Source of the DNA: Epiperipatus broadwayi | Lineage: Eukaryota; Onychophora; Udeonychophora; Euonychophora; Peripatidae | Assembly: GCA_028023455.1 (NCBI GenBank) | Contig: JAQFVV010006272.1 | Location: forward strand, 4,877,127-4,941,126 | Reading direction: 5' to 3' | DNA length: 64,000 nucleotides | Shown here: positions 46,905 to 56,159 of the stretch, in pieces | Position numbering within the stretch: position 1 is the stretch's first letter | How the letters are laid out: every line of letters starts with the position of its first letter | Made by a program: the position numbers and the translations under genes | Notes under the pieces: generated by a model | The model's input: only the letters and a program-made list of their open reading frames with translations | Databases searched by the model: none | Told to the model about the DNA's origin: nothing

Positions 46905-48660
46905 CTATTAACAAAGGAGGTTTTGCATAAAATCCTTATCTAGTGCCTACCCATCCAATATCTTCAGACTAGCTTCTAGCTTGCGGCTTTCAACAGTGAG
47001 AAGCATTAGATCAGAGATCACTGCATCTAGATCTTAGGATCTAATGCAACCTTCCAGCAGCTGCCTTTTACCTTATTATCTAACTATAAAGCTTTGAGTG
47101 CAAAATGAAAACACAATAATGTTTTAAATTCAAGCTCATTAGCTTATATGGATCTGAATTCAGTTCAAATGCAACTTTTTGGTGTCTTTGGTTCTTTAGT
47201 AAACACAATCACCATCATCCTATTGGGCAGGATTGGTTTTAAACCACTAAACATCACATAATCACCATTTCTTATGATTACACAAGTAGTTTACACAGAG
47301 AAAGCTTTCCATACAGTAGCCCACCAGTTCAAGCCAAAGTAATCACAGGATGGAGGAAGATTTGGGCATAAAATCCCTATCAAGTGCCTACTCATCCAAT
47401 ATCCCCAAACTAGTTTTTAGCTTGTGGCTTTATTCAGTGAGGAGCCTTGGATCTGAGAGCACTGCACCTAGATTTTAGAATCCAGTACAATGTACCCAGC
47501 AAACACCTTTTACCTTATTGGCTAACTATAAAACTTTGACTGCAAAATGAAAACACAATAATGTTTTAAATTCAAGCTCATTAGCTTATATAGTTGTAGA
47601 GATCTGGACTCAGTTCAGCAACGATACTTTTTGGTGTCTCTGGCTCACACTGGTGATGCTACTGTATGGAGAGTTTAGCCTCTGTGCAAATAGCTTGTGT
47701 AAGCATAAAAATGGTGATCATGTGATGTTTAAAGGTTTAAAACCAATACTGCTCAAGAGGATTATGGTGATTGTAGTTATCAAAGAACCAAAGATACCAA
47801 AAAGTATGGATGCTGAATTGAGTTCAGATCTGTACAACTGTAAAAGCTAATGAGCTTGAATTGAAAACATTATTGTTTTCACTTTGCACACAAAGCTTTT
47901 ATAGTTAGATAATAAGATAAAAGATGGTTGCATTAGATCCTAAGATCTAGGTACAGTGCTCTCAGATCCTAGGCTCCTCACTGATGAAAACCACAAGCTA
48001 GAAACTAGTCTGGGGATATTGGATGAGTAGGCATTAGATAAAAATTTTATGCGCAAACCTTCCTGCATCCATTGATTTACTCTGGCTTGCAATGGTGGCA
48101 CTAATGTATGAAGTTTAGCCTCTGGATAAACTATACCCAAACCTTCTTGCATCCATTGATTACTCTGGCTTGCAATGGTGGCACTACAGTATGAAGAGTT
48201 TGGCCTCTGGGTAAACAGTTTGTGTAAGCATAAGAAATGGTGATCATGTGATGTTTAGTGGTTTAAAACCAATCCTGCCCAACAGGATTGTGACTGTGGT
48301 TATTAAAGAACCAAAGACACCAAAAAATATGAATGCTGAACTGAGTTCAGGTTCTATACAAATATATAATCTAATAAGCTCAAATTAAAAACATTATTGT
48401 GTTTTATTTTGCACTCAAAACTTTATAGTTAGCTAATAAGGTAAAAGGTGCCTGCTGAAGGGTTGCATTAGATCCTAAGATCTAGGTGCAGTGCTCTCAG
48501 ATCCAAAGCTCCTCAATGAAAGCCAAAAGCTAGAAACTAGATTGGGAATATTGGATGATCAGGCACTAGATAGGGATTTTATCCACAAACTTTCTTGCAT
48601 TCATTGATTACTTTGGCTTGCACTGGCGGCACTACTGTATGGAGAGTTTAGCATCTGTGT
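46905..48660. repeat. Array of direct and inverted copies of one non-coding repeat family
   Basis: One repeat family occurs about four times, in inward- and outward-facing order around a centre near 47640. The left copies (46905-47345 and 47345-47645) read opposite to the right copies (47645-48115 and 48115-48660). Landmarks: ATAAAATCCCTATCTAGTGCC, CATCCAATATCCCCA, GATCTTAGGATCTAATGCAA, TTTTGGTGTCTTTGGTTC, TGGGCAGGATTGGTTTTAAA, and TGGTGATCATGTGATGTTTA (inverted). Open frames crossing it (for example 47653-47850) occur in sequence repeated elsewhere in other frames and are not genes. The family also appears at 60498-60790 and as a fragment in the 6-kb palindrome. Confidence 0.85.
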
Positions 48661-48987
48661 TCTTGAGGTGCTCACAGGAGATTGCTTAATTGTAGGGATG
48701 GAACAAAGGCATTCTTATCCAGACATATTCTTTATTTTCATTTAAGTTTGAAAAATATTTTCTAAACTATTATTCTTTTACTTTCTATTGGTAATAATAC
48801 GTTCAAAAAATTCATCCCTAAAACTTTTTAATCATGCAGGAAGTTCATTTTGATTATGAATTGCAAATTTGTGTTTAAGAGTAATATATTGGTATTTTTT
48901 TGTAGATAAAATTTATTTACTTTTTTGAAAAAATCTGTCAGGTGAGAAAACATATCCAATTTTGATTATAAAAATGAGATGCTAATG
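48661..48987. other. Intron DNA, no recognised element
   Basis: Spacer between the repeat array and the left target duplication of the palindromic element. Confidence 0.45.
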
Positions 48988-48995
48988 CAAAATTT
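48988..48995 (+). repeat. Left 8-bp candidate target-site duplication
   Basis: CAAAATTT, immediately outside the GGTACTTGTG terminus. Its partner CAGAATTT lies at 54977-54984. Confidence 0.6.
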
Positions 48996-49089
48996 GGTAC
49001 TTGTGACTTTTGACCCATGTGGCCACCAGAGGCACTGATCAGGGTCAACCACAGAAATACTTAGAGTAGGGCCCCAAATGCAGCATTGC

Positions 49090-49335
49090 AAATTCCAGCC
49101 GAAAGGTGGCGCTGTTCACAATGCGTAAGCACAGGAACATTCCACCAGCTGGCTGGCAGCAAAGCTGCCCGCTTGGTGGCGCTGGTCGCAGTGCGTAAGC
49201 CCATTTAGCTTACATCGTCTGCTACCAGCAGATACCAAGAACCTAGGTGGCGCTGATTGCCGTAAACACATCTAGCTTATGTGTCGTCTGCTAACAGCGA
49301 CTACCAAGATTCTAGCCCACTATGTGGCGCTGTTT
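49090..49335 (+). repeat. Subterminal array of GGTGGCGCTG words, left arm
   Basis: Four copies of RTGGCGCTG occur near 49106, 49175, 49248 and 49325, each with a related TGCGTAAGC or CAGCAGATACCAAGA neighbour. The right arm carries the mirror copies between 54560 and 54870, several of them mutated (CAGCACCACC, CACCGCCATC). Such subterminal clusters often bind transposase in hAT-like elements; here that is inference. Confidence 0.75.
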
Positions 49336-50987
49336 CTCCACGGTTACACACGGAAAAACTACGCACTGATAGAGTTTATGTACATACTACTTAAAATATG
49401 AATGGCGTATAATGTACAGGTGTGATTAATTAAGAAGCTACAACTATTTAAATATTCTTTCAAACTTAATAGTATCACATGCTATTTCACAGTTTTATAA
49501 ATGGATGTATTTTTAAATTTTTTTTTTTTAAAAATCGATCTTTTTTTTTTAATTATTTACTCTATGTCAAAATGTTATATATAAGTCGAGCGGTGAAATT
49601 TGCTATCATGGCCGCTTGAATGGCATCATAGATTTACATACGCTATAATTAGACAGGTTTGATAAAATTATCGCGTAGAAATCCTCATAATTATTCATAA
49701 AATATTTTATTAATCTATAAGTCAATTCTAAATTTAAAAATCGATCTTTTTTTTTTTAATTATTTACTCTAAAAGTGGTTTTTTTTTAAAATTAAAAAAA
49801 ATGTAATTTTTACGACAATCGTTTTTTTTTTTTTAAAAAAAAAAAAAAAAATTTTTTCCCCCTTCTTTCAAAACTAGAGACATTCCAAAGATAAAATCTA
49901 ATATATTTCATTAATAGGGGCTTTACTAATGAATAGCTATGGTCAATTAGTGAATTGGATTGATTTAATGAGACAGAAACTGATATATGATGAATTATAT
50001 TTATTGACAATTTCATATATACTTGATATAACCCATTACTTAGCATTGGATAATGCACGCAGGCATTTTATTTACTAAACAACATTACTCTAGGCCATTT
50101 AGCAAAATAAATTTGTGGCTATTATTTAATTGCGCTAATTTTATGCTACATAATAAATCACTACATTCCACTTATTAGTTATGCCCTTTCATCATCAGTT
50201 CGAGTGGCTATTATACATGTAATCAAACCAAGTCTGGAGTGAAGTTTAATAATACATCCGATTATGATAAGTTTTGTCAGCTTGATTAAAAGAGCCAACA
50301 CTTCTGTAGCATGAGAAATACATATAAACTACTGATGGGAATATATATATACACAAACTTTACTTTATCCCGCTCAATCTCTTAGTTATGTATAATTAAT
50401 AAACTTTTAAAGGGGGAAAGTATATTTAAGGGACTTACGAATACTTTAATAAGAAAAATATACTTATGATTACACTCCAGGCTAGTTTAATCTTTAGTAA
50501 CATAATAATTAAAGGTTGAAAGTTTGGATTTATAAGCCACATTTTATATTTACATTAATTATTTACTAAATGACAAAATAATAACGAGCACAAAGGGTCG
50601 CCATTATTTATAAATTAGGGGTTCGAAACGGAGCGCTAAATGACGCTATAATTAATACAATACGAAGATTTTAAATAATATCTTCAAAAAGTATATATTT
50701 CGTAACTAAATGCGCGCCGTTTCGAGACAGGCATAATTAATAATAACTAAAATAAGCAAGAGAGAAATAAATATAACTGCAGTGATTAAGTTATATAGCA
50801 AAACAAGAAGTTAATAAAGGAAATTAACAAAAGTATGTCATTTATAGAATTGAAATATTATTGATAAGACAATTTAGAAAGAGTTTACAATATAGTTAGC
50901 TAACCTGATTTTGAAGCAATAATGATTATTTTGAATTTTACACAGAGCTCTGCGATTTTAATAATTTTAAAACAGATACTCGAGCTG

Positions 50988-51140
50988 GAACGAAGGTGAG
51001 TTCTTTGGCGGCTTATGGCATCTTCTCTTTAGTTGGGAGACGATTTAAGATGGTATTCCTATAGCTGGAGTTGGGGTAGTTGAATTTGAACGAAGGTGAG
51101 TTCTTTTAATGGCTTATGGCATCTTCTATTTATTATAAGC
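50988..51140 (+). repeat. Internal duplication, period 100 bp, in the left arm
   Basis: GAACGAAGGTGAGTTCTTT with GGCTTATGGCATCTTCT starts at 50988 and again at 51088. The mirror pair is in the right arm around 52800-52950. Confidence 0.85.
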
Positions 51141-51378
51141 TTGTTAAGGCAACGTTGGTTGTTGCTCCGGCCTTGGATGGATCAAATTCTGATGTTCCAT
51201 CATGGCAAAGGCAACAAATTCTTGCCTGACTAGCAGGCCATAGATAAATTAACAAATTTTCAGCTTCTCGTAGTAACAGCTCTTCAAAAGCAAGATGGAG
51301 TATCTTTTCCACTAGCCTATTTATATATTTCCACCAAGCCTTAACACCTTTTTGGAATTTCGTTTGCCTCAGGACCAA
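51133..51378 (-). CDS. Short open frame in the left arm of the palindrome, function unknown
   Basis: An 81-codon open frame begins MVLRQTKFQKGVKAWWKYIN and ends at 51133. It has no domain I recognise, no signal peptide and no membrane segment. The counterpart in the right arm (plus strand, from about 52600) has lost about 30 bp after GCTGAAAATTTGTT and changed frame, so the reading frame is not conserved between arms. A TATA-like ATATATAAATAGG lies inside the frame, so this DNA looks more like a promoter and leader than a protein. Probably not a real gene. Confidence 0.2.
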   Translation of the reverse strand: MVLRQTKFQKGVKAWWKYINRLVEKILHLAFEELLLREAENLLIYLWPASQARICCLCHDGTSEFDPSKAGATTNVALTSL

Positions 51379-52631
51379 TCGACTTTTAATTAAACAAAAT
51401 CATATAATCTAATTTCTACTACTGATAAAGTCTCCGAGGTGTTATTTTTAATTTACTTAAAAAAATTATTAAAATATATAAATTATATAATTTTGATTCC
51501 GATTTCATTAATTAAATTTCTTTTTAGGTGTTATAAAATGTTATGGCTTAGCAGATAGTAACGGTATTATGATTTAATGATAAAATCTTTTGTTGAAACA
51601 AATTCAATCAGTAAACTAGATTTTACTTTTACCCCAGGTGCGGTCACTAATTGATTTCTTGTTTACACAAAATTCCCATTTTTAATTATAAACCGATGAC
51701 TTTTATTTTAACTAGATATAAATAACTTTTAACATATTTTCTTTATATTGTTTATTTTAAAAAAAGCAAATTTGACAGATCTTATAAAAAAATACTTTAG
51801 TTTCAGTTATATCTATTAAACATCAAATCAGAAAACTGTAAATATATTATAAAGAAAACATTTTACATTATTTTTATTTAATCTTAAATATTATATGTAC
51901 AAATCATTCTGCCATAAGTTCATGGTTTAAATTATCCATCCACATACGAATATAATACAAATATAAAATTTAGAATTGACGTATGTGGATGGATAATTTA
52001 AATTTTATATTTGTATTATATTCGTATGTGGATGGATAATTTAAACCATGAAATTATGGCATAATGATTTGTATATATAATATTTAAGATTAAATAAAAA
52101 TAATGTAAAATGTTTTCTTTATAATATATTTACGGTTTTCTGATTTAATGTTTAATAGATATAACTGAAACTAAAGTAATTTTTTATAAGATCTGTCAAA
52201 TTTGCTTTTTTTTAAAATAAACAATATAAAGAAAATATGTTAAAAGTTATTTATATCTAGTTAAAATAAAAGTCATCAGTTTATAATTAAAAATGGAAAT
52301 TTTGTGTAAACAAAAAATCAATTAGTGACCGCACCTGGGGTAAAAGTAAAATCTAGTTTACTGATTGAATTTGTTTCAACAAAAGATTTTATCACTAAAT
52401 CATAATACCGTTACTATCTGCTAAGCCATAACATTTTATAACACCTAAAAAGAAATTTAATTAATGAAATCGGAATCAAAATTATATAATTTATATATTT
52501 TAATAATTCTTTTAAGTAAATTAAAAATAACATCTCGGAGACTTTATCAGTAGTAGAAATTAGATTATATGATTTTGTTTAATTAAAAGTCGATTGGTCC
52601 TGAGGCAAACAAAATTCCAAAAAGGTGTGGA

Positions 52632-52645
52632 AATATATAAATAGG
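52632..52645 (+). promoter_or_regulatory. TATA-like element in the right arm, facing outward
   Basis: AATATATAAATAGGCTAG is a good TATA match in a slightly GC-richer context. Its mirror copy lies in the left arm around 51318-51332 and faces the other way. Both point toward the ends of the palindrome. Confidence 0.4.
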
Positions 52646-54769
52646 CTAGCGGAAAAGATATTCCATCTAGCTTTTGAAGAGCTGTTACTACGAGAAGCTG
52701 AAAATTTGTTGCCTTTACCATGATGGAACATCAGAATTTGATCCATCCAACGCCGGAGCAACAACCAACGTTGGCTTAACAAGCTTATAATAAATAGAAG
52801 ATGCCATAAGCCGTTAAAAGAACTCACCTTCGTTCAAATTCAACTACCCCATCTCCAGCTATAGGAATACCATCTTAAATCATCTCCCAACTAAAGAGAA
52901 GATTCCATAAGCCACCAAAGAACTCACCTTCGTTCCATCTCGAGTATCTGTTTTAAAATTATTAAAATCGCAAAGCTCTGTGTAAAATTCAAAATAATCA
53001 TTATTGCTTTAAAATCAGGTTAGCTAACTATATTGTAAACTCTTTCTGAATTGTCTTATCAATAATATTTCAATTCTATAAATGACATACTTTGGTTAAT
53101 TTCCTTTATTAACTTCTTGTTTTGCTATATAACTTAATCACTGCAGTTATATTTATTTCTCTCTTGCTTATTTTAGTTATTATTAATTATGCCTGTCTCG
53201 AAATGGCGCGCATTTAGTTACGAAATATATACTTTTTGAAGATATTATTTAAAATCTTCGTATTGTATTAATTATAGCATCATTTAGCGCTCTGTTTCAA
53301 ACCCCTAATTTATAAATAATGGTGACCCTTTGTGCTCGTTATTATTTTGTCATTTAGTAAATAATTAATGTAAATATAAAATGTGGCTTATAAATCCAAA
53401 CTTTCAACCTTTAATTATTATGTTACTAAAGATTAAACTAGCCTGTAGTGTAATCATAAGTATATTTTTCTTATTAAAGTATTCGTAAGTCCCTTAAATA
53501 TACTTTCACCCTTTAAAAGTTTATTAATTATACATAACTAAGAGATTGAGCGGGATAAAGTAAAGTTTGTGTATATATATATTCCCTTCAGCAGTTTATA
53601 TGTATTTCTCATGCTACAGAAGTGTTGGCTCTTTTAATCAAGCTGACAAAACTTATCATAATCGGATGTATTATTAAACTTCACTCCAGACTTGGTTTGA
53701 TTACATGTATAATAGCCACTCGAACTGATGATGAAAGGGCATAACTAATAAGTGGAATGTAGTGATTTATTATGTAGCATAAAATTAGCGCAATTAAATA
53801 ATAGCCACAAATTTATTTTACTAAATGGCCTAGAGTAATGTTGTTTAGTAAATAAAATGCCTGCGTGCATTATCCAACGCTAAATAATAGGTTATATCAA
53901 GTATATATGAAATTGTCAATAAATATAATTCATCATATATCAGCTTCTGTCTCATTAAATCAATCCAATTCACTAATTGACCATAGCTAATCATTAATAA
54001 AGCCCCTATTAATGAAATATATTAGATTTTATCTTTGGAATGTCTCTAGTTTTGAAAGAAGGGGGGAAAAGTTGTAAAAATTACATTTTTTTTAATTTAA
54101 AAAAAAACCACTTTTAGAGTAAATAATTAAAAAAAAAAAGATCGATTTTTAAACTGAGAAATGACTTATAGATTAATAAAATATTTTATGAATAATTATG
54201 AGGATTTCTACGTTATAATTTTATCAAACCTGTCTTATTATAGCCTATGTAAATCTATGATGCCATTCAAGCAGCCATGATAGCAAATTTCACCACTCGA
54301 CTTATATATAACATTTTGATATAGAGTAAATAATTAAAAAAAAAAAGATCGATTTTTTAAAAAAAAAAAAATTTAAAAATACATCCATTTATAAAACTGT
54401 GAAATAGCATGTGATACTATATTAAGTTTGAAATAATATTTAAATAGTTGTAGCTTCTTAATTAATCACACCTGTACATTATACGCCATTCATATTTTAA
54501 GTAGTATGTACATAAACTCTATCAGTGCGTAGTTTTTCCGTGTGTAACCGTGGAGAAACAGCGCCACATAGTGGGCTAGAATCTTGGTAGTCGCTGTTAG
54601 CAGACGACACATAAGCTAGATGTGTTTACAGCAATCAGCGCCACCTAGGTTCTTGGTATCTGCTGGTAGCAGATGATGTAAGCTAAATGGGCTTACGCAC
54701 TGCGACCAGCACCACCAAGTGGGCAGCTTTGCTGCCAGCCTGCTGGTGGAAGGTTCCTGTGCTTATGCA

Positions 54770-54840
54770 TTACATGATCACATTTCCTATACTAGCACAT
54801 TAATTGTTGATAAATAGCTGTATGGAGAGTTTTGCTCTGC
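54770..54840 (+). mobile_element. Insertion in the right arm, fragment of the 47-kb repeat family
   Basis: Comparison with the left arm shows about 70 extra bases between GTGCTTATGCAT and GCTTACGCATTG. The insert contains CTAGCACATTAATTGTT and TGTATGGAGAGTTTTGC, words from the repeat family at 46905-48660 and 60498-60790. The host word GCTTAYGCAT is present on both sides, consistent with a 10-bp duplication. Confidence 0.65.
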
Positions 54841-54976
54841 TTACGCATTGTGAACACCGCCATCTTTCGGCTGGAATTAGCAATGCTGCATTTGGGGCTT
54901 TTACTCTTAAGTATTTCTGTGGTTGACCCTGACCAGCACCTCTGGTGGCCACATGAGTCAAAAGTCACAAGTACCC

Positions 54977-54984
54977 AGAATTTT
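54977..54984 (+). repeat. Right 8-bp candidate target-site duplication
   Basis: CAGAATTT, immediately after the CACAAGTACC terminus. It differs from the left copy at one position. Confidence 0.6.
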
Positions 54985-56159
54985 TATTGAGAAGAAAAAT
55001 TCATGATTCATCTTTTAGTATTAAAATTTTTTTTAGAACTTTCATATGAAATAGCTGTTTTACTCATGTGTCATATAAAAGAAATTCATAACTGAAGTTC
55101 ATCTCTTACAATGAAATCTGACAGAATCTTCTTTTAATGGTGTTACTTTTTATGTAATTAATTATTGGGAAACTTCTAATAACATTTTACTAAGTGATTT
55201 TGCTATATACTAGGTTTTCTCTGTGGATAATACAATGAACATTTCTGGATTCGGAGAAACCTTTTATAATTCTATAAATCCTGAGATTTTGACAGTCATG
55301 GCTGCAACTCCATTAGTGTAAATACCAATACATTTTTGTTATGCAATCTTATTTTCCATTTTAAAAAAAAAAGTTATTAATGTTTTCAAATATATCTCTC
55401 CCTTTAATTATGCGGAAAGACTTTTACAAAACACCAGGTCTTCGTAAATTTATAAATTATATGGATATCAGACAAAAACGATTAAATTAGCATTAATCAG
55501 TTGACTCATTAAGTTGTATGGCAAATGTAGTACTTTGCTTGATTAGTCATAAAAATGCAGGTGTGATATTATCAGTAATACTATCTATTCTTTAAATTGT
55601 GCCATTGAACCCACAAATTTTTTATAAAGTATTTGATATTTTCAAACCATGGATAGTTTCATAAATTTTTATTACTGTTAGTGTGATAAGATCTTTGCCA
55701 ATTGAATAAGGTTTTTTTTTTTATTTTAGCAAATAATAAAGCCAATTTCAAAAGAAGCTTTTACTAATTTGTCATTTAATTTATTATATTTTGAAAAAGG
55801 CTGCAAAAAGGAGTTTGCTATTAACTGAAAACAGACTCTTTGATTCCTCTTGGAGGCCTTAAAGGAACCAAGCAGGGCAAATTCCTAATGTCCACTCCAT
55901 ACATTCTTGTCATTGCAGCTGTTATTATGATGTGATTATTCATATAGTATATAAACATGGATAGGCTGCTCACGAACATGCATTACCCAGCATGGTGAGT
56001 TTAATAGCTTTTTACCTCTGAGTTTAAGATCAAGAAACACCATGGTCTTTCTTCACAGTTGCCTGATAAGGCAGAATGAATGTTTGTATAAATAATAAAC
56101 ATTTTTGCAATAGATATATACAATTATGACAGACAAAAATAAATCATGGCCCTTATTCC
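54985..56159. other. Intron DNA, one unassigned GC-richer patch
   Basis: Mostly AT-rich. From 55840 to 56110 the sequence is less AT-rich and ends with GTTGCCTGATAAGGCAGAAT and AATAATAAAC, which looks like the end of some element, but I cannot assign it. Confidence 0.4.

Larger units (their letters stand above)
48996..54976. mobile_element. 6-kb palindromic element with arms of nearly 3 kb
   Basis: The arm 48996-51972 is repeated as its reverse complement at 51999-54976, leaving a spacer of only about 26 bp. The termini read GGTACTTGTGACTTTTGA and the complement. The flanks are CAAAATTT (48988-48995) and CAGAATTT (54977-54984), matching at seven of eight positions, which suggests an 8-bp target duplication. 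Outer 350 bp: GC-richer with four GGTGGCGCTG-like words per arm. Inner part: AT-rich with poly-A/T tracts, a 100-bp-period duplication and one short open frame per arm. Arms differ by point changes and small indels, so this is not an assembly-perfect mirror. No transposase is encoded. Best reading: a non-autonomous foldback-type DNA transposon. Alternatives are two head-to-head insertions, or a genomic palindromic duplication. Confidence 0.8.

Noticed and set aside
47653-47850. 65-codon open frame
   Set aside because: It lies wholly inside a repeat family whose other copies are broken in this frame, so it is a chance opening.
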